Position numbers and translations under genes: made by a program
Assembly: GCA_963575745.1 (NCBI GenBank)
Contig: CAUYUJ010001479.1
Location: 11,996 to 75,995, forward strand
Length of the DNA stretch: 64,000 bases
Direction of reading: 5' to 3'
DNA from: Prorocentrum cordatum
Taxonomy: Eukaryota > Sar > Dinophyceae > Prorocentrales > Prorocentraceae
In this document: piece after piece, positions 50,334 to 60,599 of the stretch
How positions within the stretch are numbered: position 1 is the first letter of the stretch
How the letters are laid out: every line of letters begins with the position of its first letter
Notes under the pieces: generated by a model
Seen by the model: the letters and a program-made list of their open reading frames with translations, nothing else
Told to the model about the DNA's origin: nothing
Database searches by the model: none

Positions 50334-51862
50334 CTGAGAGAAGCAGGAGCCAGGAACTTCCTTTACCGTAGACGCATGCAATACGACATCTTGCTGTCAG
50401 AGATGCTGAGGGACATGATTCGCTCATGCTCGAAGGTTCTCAGGTGCCCCAGAGCTGATGCGGTCCTTCCAGGGCCGCATGGTGATAGGAAGATTCTTCC
50501 GTAGAGCACCTGCTGGCAGGCTGGTATCTCATCTGACGTGCCTTCTGTAGTCGCAACCATGGCGGTAGCGCGCCGCGTCCGCAAGACACACACACATTGT
50601 TCACAGCAGGCGCAGGGACAGAAGAGGGCGACCGGGGACGAGGGAAGGACGGGCGGCGAAGCCGGATCATGAAGGGCTTCGTGTGCAGGCTGGGCGGCCT
50701 AGGGCTCGGGGTGGGACTCCGTGGGGAGTGGGCCGGGACCCTCCTGCTCGCAGTCCCGGGGCGACGGCAAAGTGCCGAGCGCGTGTCGAGCGTGCAGTGG
50801 GGGCCCGACCACGAGACACCTTCCACAAGAAAGCCAACCCTGAGACCCCAGGACGCCCGTCGATTTTTGGTGTGGGAACGTTACGCTTTCCATGGCAAGA
50901 CCATCGAAACCCAATGAAACCCAGCGCACCCTGGAGGCAAGCAAGGTGCTTCTTGGCATGGGCCCCCACTGTATGGCAGAGCACATCTGGGCAGGAGGCT
51001 GCCAGGGGGCCAGGCGGCGGAGCGCGCGCGCGCCCGACATGGCGGGCCGGCGCGGTGGGAGGGGGCAGGACAGGAAGGCGAGCGGAGGCAAAGACAGTCG
51101 GGGTGGATTGGAGAGGACGCGCGAGAGGACACAAGACCCTTCCGAGGGCCACACTGCCATAGGAATGCAAGCAGGCATGGGTCGTGAAGCTCAGGGCACA
51201 AGGGTACCCTCGATTTGACAGGGTCGACCTACTAATCAACCTCGACTGTGGTGGAAGAAAGGCGCCGCCGCCGCAACGCGGCGGCGGACTGGCGAGGAGC
51301 CCGAGCTGAGAAACCACAGACTGCACATGTAAACACAAACTTCCGGAGGCCCGTGCGGATTTTGGGGTCGGCTTTGGACCCCCCCGTCCCGCAGCGCACG
51401 AAACGCGCCAGGAGCGGCGCCTCTGGCGCCGTCCAGTGCCGATCCAAGAAACCCGCGCAGACCTCCTAGAGACTGGCAAGAAAGAATCGAATCCTGAGCT
51501 TGCCATCGCTCGGACGTCCATTCCCTGTGTTTTTCTTCGGTTTCGTGCGTGGTTTTGTCGCCAAATGATCAAGGATGCTCCTCGATGGTCCTCGCCGAAG
51601 GAAAAATGCACACGTCCGAGCGTTGCCAAGGGCAAGAAGGAATCGAATCCTGACGGAAACAGGTCCTGGATCTTTCTGGCCGTCTTCGGACCCCCGGGGC
51701 CCTCCACGGGCCCCCAGGCCATCAGGAAGGCATCCGGGACCGGAAAGAGGGGGTGAGGCTGAGGAGGTGGTCCTGGGGAAGGCCCCCGGGTGCACGACCC
51801 GTTGCCCTCAGGACCCTCTCCTCCGTGGCGCAGTGGTGGTGGATGCTTTCCGCCGCCCGATC
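50334..51862. other. Myosin intron 2
   Basis: Contains second copies of two segments found in other introns of this gene (50798-50990 like 40193-40385; 51499-51632 like 33538-33668). Direct repeat AGGATC at its ends. Confidence 0.55.
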
Positions 51863-51976
51863 CTCTGAATACGCTCCGCCGCCATCTCGCCCTTCAGCCT
51901 CCCGAATTTCCGGCGGCAGCTCCAGCCGCGGAACCGCCGCTGAAGCGCCACCGCCGCGCACCGCAATCGCCGCCTC
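51863..51976 (-). CDS. Myosin exon 2: IQ motif
   Basis: Encodes CAAVALQRRFRGWSCRRKF, a clear IQ calmodulin/light-chain binding motif, then RLKGEMAAERIQR. The phase matches exon 1. The acceptor is ACTCAG|GAGGCG and the donor CAGAG|GATCGG. A 9-nt repeat ACTCAGGAG is present at both ends of the preceding intron. Confidence 0.8.
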
Positions 51977-53548
51977 CTGAGTGAGGCAGCCAAGATGTCG
52001 GCTCCCGCAGGGCCCCTTCTGAGCCACTTCGGCGTCTGAGCCCACTCGGCCACGGAATGAGCCGCCGAAAAAGCTCAGACCCGATAGAGTGATGCGGAGC
52101 TGGCACGCTAGGCGGCCGTACGGGCTTAGACGCCAAACGTGCTCAGAGGGTGGCACCGGGCTTCTTCGCCTCCCACTAAGACGAAAGCAGGATGATGACA
52201 CATTCGGGTGAGGATGCTTCTGAAATCTCTGAGAGCTGGCGGGTCTCGAATATGCATCGGGCGCCGATGCCGTTCCAATATCCGCAGTTTTCATCGCTCA
52301 GCTTGTGAAAGTGAGCTGGCCGTCCCCCATCGATTGTCGTATGGGCGCCGCGTGCGCGCGCCCTTCTCCTCCTCCTCCTCCTCCGTCCTCCTCCTCCTCC
52401 TCCCTCCCTCCCTCCCTCCCTTCCTCCCTCCCTCCCTCCCTCCCTCCCGCCCTCCCTCCTTTCTCCTCCTTCCTCTCTCCGCCCTCCTACCTCCAGAGCA
52501 ATGTAATGTGTCACACCGTGTCATATAATCTTACGCCGATGCATGGGGCCTGCGACAAAAAAACAAAGATGCTGGCGTCGCCGAGCGGGGCCGCTACATG
52601 GCCAACTAGAAACACTCAGCAGCTTGCCCAGAAGAGCAAAATATTATCGCGGCTTGACGCCGTCTTGGAACCATCTCGGGCCACTTGAGGGCGCTCTTTG
52701 CCTATCTTGGCACTCTCTGGAGCCGTTCCCGAACCCTGGAGGAGGCCTCTCGAGCTGTCTTCGGACGACCTTGCAGGCATCTGGCGCCGTCTTCGAGCCA
52801 TCTGAGGGCATCTTGGACTCCTCTACCTCCATTGTCGTCGTCGTCGCTGCCTGCAGGGTCGGCGGTATTGGCCGCAAGGCCTTCGCAATGTTATCGCGGC
52901 GCAGCATCGCGGGGCACCGTGCACGACCAGAGGGATTAACACAGGGTCTTGCCCCGCGGAGAACAAAAAAAACGCGTTTCTGGCGTGCCCACGCAGGCCC
53001 GCCGCCGTTTCCGCAGGAGTGAGCACAAAGGCAGGCCTCAACACCAGATATAAGCAGATGTTTGGCCAACCACGGATGGCAACCGCGTGAGACAAGTCAA
53101 ACAACACAACAACCTGACCCCCCCGCGCGAGCCACTGCAAAAGAACAGAAAGGACTGGCCACCGCCTCGAAAGGATACGTCGACGGCGGAGCCCCTTTGG
53201 GCGGCTCGCCTGGGTCAAACGAGGAAACACAGGCGGATGGAAACACTGGGATTGTTGCAAGGCCTTGGCGGGCATGCGCGGGGCCCTGGAAATAAAACAC
53301 AAGCGGATGATCTCTCAGAGGGGTTGCACTACCCTTTTTCGAATCTGACGTGGCCCGACGAAACAAAGCTGGAAGCCCAGAGCATGGAACACAACCGGGC
53401 CTGGCCCGCATACATGTGTCTAGCTTCCCCGTAGAGATCCGGAGCGCAAGAACTCACAGCCTGGTGGTTCGTCTTCCGAGGGGCGGGCGGAGGGAGCCAC
53501 ATCTCACTATGTATCACTGTCCCTGGGTTCTTGAGTGCCCTCCCTCTC
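51977..53548. other. Myosin intron 1
   Basis: Contains a CTCC tract (52365-52465), a decayed CCAAGA-type array in inverse orientation (52655-52830) and the GGGTCGGCGGTATTGGCCGC tail (52855-52910). Direct repeat ACTCAGGAG at its ends. Confidence 0.55.
52365..52465. repeat. CTC/CTCC microsatellite
   Basis: (CTC)n passing into (CTCC)n. Confidence 0.92.
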
Positions 53549-54103
53549 CTGAGTTGGAAGGCGGTCGCCGCCCGAATCGTGCGCAGGCCGGCCTGCAGCA
53601 CGGCGGCCGACGCACGGGTCTTCAGGAAGAGCCTTCGCGCCCTGCAGGCCCGCCATCTCGTCTGCAGTCGTACGACGTACACGTGAAGGGCGGTGCTCAT
53701 GCCTCTCTCGAGCATTTCCTGCAGCGCCTCCTTCATGAAGACCTTGCTCCTGCCGACCTGCCAGCTCTTCTCGGCCATCGGCTGGCCCTCCTTCGCCCAT
53801 CTGGCCTCCAGCTTGCTCAGGAGTTGCTGAGAGAGGTCCTTGAAATCAGGGTTTGCCTTGCTCGCTGGCGTGACCCCAGGGCAGAGAAGCCGGAACCGGT
53901 TGTAGAAGTCTTTGAACGGCCGCCTCACGGAGTAGCCTGCCCGCCGGATCCTGATCGACTCCAGCATGCCGGCGCAGCGCAGCTGCCGCTGAACGTCGAC
54001 CGAATCGAACTCGTGCGGTGCCTTGTTCGCGTTCGGCTTGATGCAGCGGATGTAGCGCGGGTTCGTCTGGTTGAGGTCGTCGACAAGCTGGTCCAGCTGA
54101 AGC
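53549..54103 (-). CDS. Myosin exon 1 of those seen: motor C-terminus, converter and first IQ
   Basis: Contains hallmark motor sequences: NPRYIRCIKPN, the strut-like QLRCAGMLESIRIRRAGY, FKDFYNRFRLL, and WQVGRSKVFMKEALQEMLE of the converter/lever junction. An IQ-like helix with VVRLQTRWRACRARRLFLK follows. The acceptor is GCCCCAGCAG|G at 54103 and the donor ACTCAG|GAGAGG. It is exactly 184 codons plus 1 and 2 split bases. Motor proteins of this type move on actin. A foldback element lies 50 nt upstream of the acceptor. Confidence 0.88.
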
Positions 54104-54157
54104 CTGCTGGGGCACAGAGCTGCGCACGGACAGCCCGCAGAGGCAGCCCAAGCTCGA

Positions 54158-54373
54158 GGCCTCCTAGATGGGGTCAGAGTAGATGGGGTCGGAGGATCGC
54201 CCCACATCGTCGATGCATCACCGATGCATCGTCGATGCATCGGCGACGTCGCCGAAGGATCGGTGACGTCGGCGTGGAGAAAATCGGGCTCCGCATCGAG
54301 CCGAACCGACGATGCATCGGCGATGCAGCGCGATTCTCCGACCCCACCTTCTCCGACCCCGCATCTGCTAGAG
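54158..54373. mobile_element. Family-1 foldback element, copy E
   Basis: GAGGCCTCCTAGATGGGGTC at the left and TCCGACCCCGCATCTGCTAG at the right; internal GATGCATCGGC/GATGCATCGTC units. Lies about 50 nt upstream of the acceptor of exon 1. Confidence 0.8.
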
Positions 54374-54379
54374 GAAAGA

Positions 54380-54520
54380 GAACTATGCACATACACCGAT
54401 TCTGGCCAGGCCCATCCTGCGCCCAGGATCGGTGCGCCCTCCTACCTTGGCTAGGAAGGTACATGCACCGATCCTGGGTCGAGGATGGGCCTTGCCAGGA
54501 CCGGTGCATGTGCACAGTTC
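54380..54520. mobile_element. Family-2 foldback element, copy 2
   Basis: GAACTATGCACATACACCG at the left is complementary to CCGGTGCATGTGCACAGTTC at the right; inner arms CTGGCCAGGCCCATCCTG and GGATGGGCCTTGCCAGGA. Confidence 0.78.
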
Positions 54521-56040
54521 CCTCCGCCCGATCTGCGAGGCATGGACGAACCGGCTTCAACGAGCCCCCAGCGCAGCCCGGGGAGCGCGGCGGTCTCAGC
54601 ACGTCAACTCCGGGGCGCCCCGCGCCCCGGGGGCCAGGAGCCGGCCGAGGCCTCCCCGCGCTCTCTCGCGGGGAGGCCCGTGCGCACGGCCCCTGGGCCT
54701 GCCTCGGGCGCAGGGTTATGTGGTTCCCGTCCGACGTGAGGACCGCATCCCAGAAATGACTTCGAGCACCCAGAGAACAGTGTCAAAAGAGTGTCGAGAC
54801 AGTGTCGAAACAGTGTCGGGCGAGTGCCTCCCAGGGCCCGGCACGTGAAAGCCCTTGAGTTTCGGTACTTTTTTGGGCGCTCGAAATTCTTCCTGGTGAC
54901 CACGGCTAAAGCAGGTTGGAGAATCATAAGCGCAGGGGTGACCCGGGGCCCGGGTGATCCTGCTTTTTCTGTTGTGTTCCTCCTCTTCCGGCTCTTTTTC
55001 CAATGTCTCCCGTTCCGCCAGGCGGCCAACGGCCACGTCTGTAGACCATCCGGCCTTCCGGGCCCAACGTCGTTATGGGGCACTGTCCACTGCGTTCTGC
55101 CGCGCGCCGCGCGCGGGCCACAGGAGCCATGATCTGGGCCAGGGTGATCCTGTGGTGCCACGACTTCGTGGGGCCGCGGGGGGGCCAAATCCAAGCGCGC
55201 AGGCCACTGCAAGGGGGGGGGGGCTCACTCGGGCATCCGAGGGTATTCTTTGTTGGGAGCGCGCAGCTCTGGAGGTCGCGACCCCTTCCCAAGAGTAATT
55301 TGTCGCCCCGAACTAATTTTTAACTGTCCCGTGGCCTGATCACGGACCCCGGAAGCCAAAATCAGCAAAACACATCAGGCTTGAACAAACATACCGTCGG
55401 AGATATGGGTACGCGTGGCCGACTGCCACTGGAACCTGAACATCATCGACACCGTCACGTTCTGCTTGGCCCGGGCCCCAGCGCCGGCGGCGGCGCCCCC
55501 CCTGGCAAGGGCTGCCAGAATCGGATCGGTAGGTAAATCGGATCGAGTCGGAACGTGCATCGAATCGGCCCGCATCGGCAGGGAGTCGAGATCGAATCGG
55601 ATCGGCCGCGCCAGGATGCACGACGGCGCCATGCAAATCGATGTCGAATCGGACCGATCGGACCGAATTGGACCTAGATATCAACAGATGTGTTAGTTTG
55701 TTCCTACTGTTGTTCAATACGGGGTCCCCATAAGTCCCGACCCTTTCTCCTGGGTCAATGTTTCATCCAATTGTTCGACGGCCCCGGGGCCCAGAAACGG
55801 CACCCGCAGGCCTAAGACAACGAAAAACGTTGACTTTGTTGTTTTTGACTTTCCTGTGTCGCGTCCTCATTGTGAATTCGCAGCGCCGCGCGTCTCCTTC
55901 TTCTCCTTCTCCTTCTCCTTCTCCTCCGTCTCCTCCCTCCTACTCATCCCCTCCTCCTTCTCCCTCTCCTCCTCCTGCTCCTCCTCCTCCACCTCCTACC
56001 CCGTCCACCTCCCCTCCTGTCCGTCCATTTCTGCACACCT
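54521..56040. other. Unassigned sequence upstream of recognised myosin exons
   Basis: No exon recognised. A GATCGGATCGGA-like run (CGAATCGG, GGATCGG) lies around 55520-55670 and a TCC-rich tract at 55895-55990. Confidence 0.35.
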
Positions 56041-56690
56041 CGCACGTTCCGCGCCCCGCAGGGAGCTCCACCTATGGCCCCAGGGAGCTCCGCTCGTGGC
56101 CTCAGCGGGCGTGCTCCCATGGCCTCCCCCCCCCCGCCCATGTCGGCACACCCCTCAAATGAGTCGTGCCCTCCAACGAGCTCCACTCATGGCCTCAGCG
56201 AGCGTGCTCGCATGGCCCCAGTGGGCTTGCTCGCATGGCGTCCCCGCGCCCATTCTGGCACACCCCTCACACGTTTCGTGCCCCGGAGGGAGATGCACCT
56301 ATGGCCCCAGTGGGCGTGCTCGCATGGCGTCCCCCACAGGGACCTGAGCCTGTGGCGCCAGAGAGCCTGCTTACATGGCGTTCCCCCGCCCATGTCGGCA
56401 CACCCCTCGCACGTGTCGTGCCCACAGGGACCTGCATCCATGGCCCCAGCGGGCGTGCTCGCATGGCATCCCCCGCTCATGTTGGCACAGCCCTCACACG
56501 TTTCGTGCCTCAATGGGAGCTGCACCTATGGCCCCAGTGGGCGTGCTCGCATGGCGTCCTCCCGCCTATTTCGGCACACCCCTCGCACGTTGTGTGCCCA
56601 GCAAGGAGATGCACCTAGCCTATGGCCCCAGTGGGCGTGCTCGCATGGCGATCCCCTCACCTGGCGTCCACCAAGGGCCCCACGAAGCGT
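56041..56690 (+). repeat. About 85-bp minisatellite
   Basis: Units contain CTATGGCCCCAGTGGGCGTG, CTCGCATGGCGTCCCC, CCCAT(T/G)TCGGCACACCCCTC and CACGT(T/G)TCGTGCCC, seven or so diverged copies. The same unit occurs at 58380-58580 and, inverted, at 59230-60010. Confidence 0.85.
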
Positions 56691-57200
56691 ATGTCACGTA
56701 TGTCCTCGTTTCCCTGGCCGCGTTCTGCTCCGCGTCATGTTCATCGCCGCCTTCTCCTTTGCGAACCGATTTCTGAGATTGCATTTGTTGCAAGAAGGCT
56801 TCCTGCGCGGTCTGGCTGTCAGCGATATTGCAGATCTTTCAACGGGTTCTTCTGGATTGAGCGGTCCCGTTTCTAATCGTCGTTTCCGGCTCTTCGCAAG
56901 GCCAATTCCGACCTCTGGGGGCCGTTCCCGAGCCCTAGGACCATCAACAATGGATCCGGTACTAAGAGGAACGAGTTTCTTAATTTTCGGCGATAACGGG
57001 CGTTATGCAAAAAGGGGTACTGCGTAACACCCCCCCCCCTCCGGCCGCGTGGCTCCGGCACCACAAGAGCCCGTTTTTGTTTGTGTTTTTTTTTCGGGAT
57101 GGCGGCCGTCATCGGCCCCGCCCTTCACCCCCAAATGACGTTACGTTACGCGCCGGCGGCGTCCAGGAGCGCCTAGGGAGGACCGGGTCCAACTGGGAGC
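56691..57200. other. Unassigned; partner of 58600-58990
   Basis: Shares an order of short matches with 58600-58990 (CGTATGTC, CGTTTCCCTGGCCGCGTT, TCATGTTCATCG, GCGCGGTCTGGCTG, GATATTGCAGATC, GGTCCCGTTT), so this block was duplicated together with the adjacent minisatellite. Confidence 0.6.
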
Positions 57201-57235
57201 AGCATGTCGGTGGCGATCTGCCCCGCAGCGCCTGT

Positions 57236-57535
57236 GGCGCACCACGAGGCTCGCGTGCACCGCAGCGCGCGTGCACCACAGCGCCTGCGTGCACCGCAGC
57301 AGCCGTGTGCAACGCAGCGCCTGTGTACACCACACTGCCTGCGTGCACCACGACGCCGGTGTACTCCACAGCGAATGTGTGCACCGCGGCAACCATGTGC
57401 AACACAGCGCCTGCGTGCACCACGCTGCTCGCGTGCATCGCAACGCCTGCGCACACAACAACGCCTGTCTACGCCACAGCATCCGCGTGCAACGCAGAAA
57501 TGGTGTACACCACAGTGCCTGCGTGAACAGGACAC
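57236..57535 (+). repeat. GTGCACCACAGCGCCTGC minisatellite, forward
   Basis: About 15 copies of an 18-21 nt unit based on GTGCACCACAGCGCCTGC with variation at several positions. Confidence 0.85.
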
Positions 57536-57959
57536 GTAGAAGGAGCATGTCGGTGAGGATAATACGCCAGGGACGTGCTGATTATAGAATGCGACGTTTT
57601 CCCTTCCTCCCTCCCCCTCCCCCTCCCCCTCCGCCTCCACGTCCTCCTCCTCATCATCCTCCCTCACCCTTCCCCCCTGTCGTGCGGGTCGGCGTTACGG
57701 CGCACGTGCGCATCCCAGCGTGCACCGCAGAATGGTCTATTGAATCAGTCCACTTTGTTCTCGGACGGCCAATTCTGCTGGAGCCTCCTGGACGCAGATG
57801 GGAGGAATTAGGATGATGCGGGAGGACTCGGGGGGACTCGTAGATTCCACTGGCGCTCCTTTTTGCATAAGGATTCCTTTCCAAATCCTGTACGGATCAA
57901 TTTTCAGTGGAACCCACACGCGCTACATTTTGCCATAAGGATCCCTTCTAACGTTTGAT

Positions 57960-58265
57960 CTGCAACAGCTGTGCTCTGTTGTGCACAACTGCTGTGGTCC
58001 ACACAGGCGCCGTGGTGTACACAGGCGCTGTGCAGTGCACGCAGGCGCTGTGGTGTACACATGTGCTGTGTTGCACACGGCTGGTGTGGTGTACGCAGGC
58101 GCTGTGGTGTACACGAGCGCTGTGGTGCCCGCAGGCACTGTGACCCACACTGGCGCTGCGGTGCACGCGGCTGCTCTGGTGTACATAATTAGGCGGTATG
58201 GTGTACACAGGCGCTGTGGTGCACGCAAGCACGGTGGTGTACACAAGCGCTGTGGTGCAGATCGC
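57960..58265 (-). repeat. Same minisatellite in inverted orientation
   Basis: GGCGCTGTGGTGTACACAG units are the complement of the 57236-57535 array. The two arrays form a large inverted pair about 425 nt apart. Confidence 0.85.
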
Positions 58266-58379
58266 CACCTACATTCTGCAGCTGCCCGTCCTCGGTCATT
58301 CGTAAGCATTCCCAGACGCCGCTGGCGCGAAACGTGACGTTATCGGCCCCCTCCCCCTCCCCCAAATGACAGCCGTCAT

Positions 58380-58990
58380 CGGTCCCCCGCCCGTTTCGGC
58401 ACGTCCCTGGCACGCGTCGTGCCCCACAGGGTGATGCACCAATAATGGCCTCAGTGGGCGTGCTCGGATGGCGTCCCCCCGCCCATTTCGGCACATCCCT
58501 CACACGTTCCATGTCAAGCAGGGAAATGCACCTATGGCCCCTGTGGGCGTGCTCGCATGGCGTCCGCCTCGCGTGGCGTCCACCAAGGCCCCACGAAACG
58601 TATGTCCTCGTTTCCCTGGCCGCGTTAGGCCCCGCGTCATGTTCATCGTCTTCACCGTTGCGATTCGATGTGTGAGAATGCGCGCGTGGCTGGAGGATTT
58701 CGTGCGCGGTCTGGCTGCATGTGGCGGCATTTCTGGAGATATTGCAGATCCTTCAACGCCTTCTCGGGGATTGAACGGTCCCGTTTATAATACTCGTTTT
58801 AGGACGGGTTGCGCTCTTCGCCAAACATCATTTTTATACGTTGGCGGTGGGGGTCGATCGTATCGATTAAGGATCCCCGGGAACGCTCCCGGCCAGAACC
58901 GACCTCGAACCTCGGAGCCTCGAACAGGATCGTCATTGCTGGGGACATAATGGGCGTTGTGGCCCTTGGCCCACCCTCTATAACGTAACG
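58380..58990 (+). repeat. Second copy of the 85-bp unit plus duplicated block
   Basis: Two units of the 56.0-56.7 kb minisatellite followed by a block colinear with 56691-56900. Confidence 0.7.
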
Positions 58991-59090
58991 CCCCCCTCTC
59001 CCACCAGTGCGCCACGGGCACTGCCGCCGTGCGCATCGGGATCCGCATAGGCGTCCGCGTCGTCGAATCCGCATTGGAATCTGGTCCGCA

Positions 59091-59092
<2 letters not shown>

Positions 59093-59176
<84 letters not shown>

Positions 59177-59215
59177 AGTCGTGGTCGTGGTCATGGGCGT
59201 CGTCATTGTCGCTCG
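59093..59215. repeat. CGT microsatellite
   Basis: Over 80 nt of pure (CGT)n, then imperfect. Confidence 0.95.
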
Positions 59216-59229
59216 TGGCTCGTCGCCCA

Positions 59230-60010
59230 ACGTCGTCGTAACGCCATGCGAGCACGCCCACTGGGGTCGTAGGTGCCGCTCCCTGTGGGGGGCACCATTC
59301 GAGCACGCCCGCCGGGGCCTTGGGTGCAGGTCTCTGTGGGGCACGAGAAGTGCGAGGGGGATGCCGAAATGGGCGGGGGGCACGAAACGAGTGCAGGGTG
59401 TGACGAAATGTGCGGGGGGACGCCACGCGAGCACGCCCAGCCCACTGGGGCCGCAAGTGCCACCCCCTGCGGGGCACGAGGCGCGTGAGGGGTGTGCCGA
59501 CATGGGCGGGGCACGCCCACCGAGACCATAGGTGCTTTTCCCTGCTGAGCACGAATCGTGTGAAGGGTGCGAAAAACTGGGCGGTGAAACGCTGTGCGAG
59601 CACGCCCGATGAGGCCATAGGTGCAGGTCCCTGTCGGGCACGGAGCGCGTGAGGGGTGTACCGAAATGGGCAGAGGGACGCCATGCGAACACGCCCACAT
59701 ACGCCCACTGATGACATAGGTGCATACCCCTGTTGGGCACGAGACGTGCGAGGGGTGTACCGACATGGGCGGGGGGACGCTATGCGAGCACTCCCGCTGA
59801 GGCCATGAGTGGAGCTGACTGGAGGGCACGAAACGTGAAGGGTGTGCCGACATTGGCGGGGGGGGGGGCGGGGGGCGCCATGCGAGCTCGCCCGCGGAAG
59901 CCATGCCCGGAGCCCCCCGGGGGCACGATGTGCCAAAATAGACGGGGGGACGCCACGTGAGCACGCCCACTGAGACCATAGGTGAAGCTCCCAGGGCCCT
60001 GGGGGGCACG
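59230..60010 (-). repeat. 85-bp minisatellite, inverted array
   Basis: About nine units of the 56.0-kb minisatellite on the opposite strand (GAGCACGCCCACTGGGGC, GTGCCGACATGGGCGGGG, GGCACGA). Confidence 0.85.
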
Positions 60011-60599
60011 AGACGCGTGAGGTGTGCAGAAATAAGCGGACAGGAGGGGAGGTGGATGATGCAAGAGGAGGAGAAGGAGCAAGAGGAGGAAGAGGACGAA
60101 GAGGAGGAGGAAGAGGATTTTCTTGAGCTCGACGCCCGCACCGCTGATGACTGCCTCCTGCAGAACGGGACCTGCAGGAGCGAGGGCAGGCTGAAGACCT
60201 CGCCTGTGGAGGCCAGGCTGCTCCTCCCGAGAGGCCACGAGCCACCCACTGTAGAACTTTACCCGCAGGGAGGCTCGACCATGGCTGGCGGAACTGGACC
60301 GCCAGCCAAAGCAAACAACAAAAAGAAACGGCAGGACGGTGCCGCCGAAAGACAACACGGAGCGAGTGCGCCTTCCCCCTGAGGCGAAGTGCCTGACACG
60401 CGTGCAGACAGGACGCGCCGCACACATACGCTCGCACATGCACGAGAAAAACACGGGGCGACGCCAGGACGACGAGGCTCCGCCGACCCCTGGTGTAGAC
60501 AACGCCAGGACGGTGGCGGAGCCTCGCCCCTGGAGTGGGCCTAAAGTCTCCACTGTTGGGCTGCAGCTGCTGCAAATCGCCTACATCCACAGTGTCGAC
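60011..60599. other. Unassigned, with GAG-rich tract
   Basis: A (GAG)n/(GAA)n-like tract at 60055-60120, then sequence with no recognised product. Confidence 0.35.

Larger units (their letters stand above)
29103..54103 (-). other. Myosin heavy-chain gene, partial, twelve recognised exons
   Basis: Twelve exons in one orientation encode, in order, the end of a myosin motor, IQ motifs, and a long Glu/Arg/Leu-rich coiled-coil tail. Reading phases agree at the joins I could define (2/1 for exons 1-2, 2-3, 7-8 and 9-10; 0/0 for 3-4, 4-5, 5-6 and 6-7). The 5' two thirds of the motor lie at higher coordinates outside the window or in an unseen part. Exons are 58-555 nt and introns about 0.7 to 7.3 kb, filled with repeats. 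Most donors read AG|GA; with the direct repeats at both ends the exact cut is ambiguous by a few nt. Confidence 0.75.

Noticed and set aside
56041-60010. Evenly spaced repeats that could suggest a CRISPR array
   Set aside because: No conserved repeat with unique spacers; whole units diverge together as in a minisatellite, and the setting is eukaryotic.
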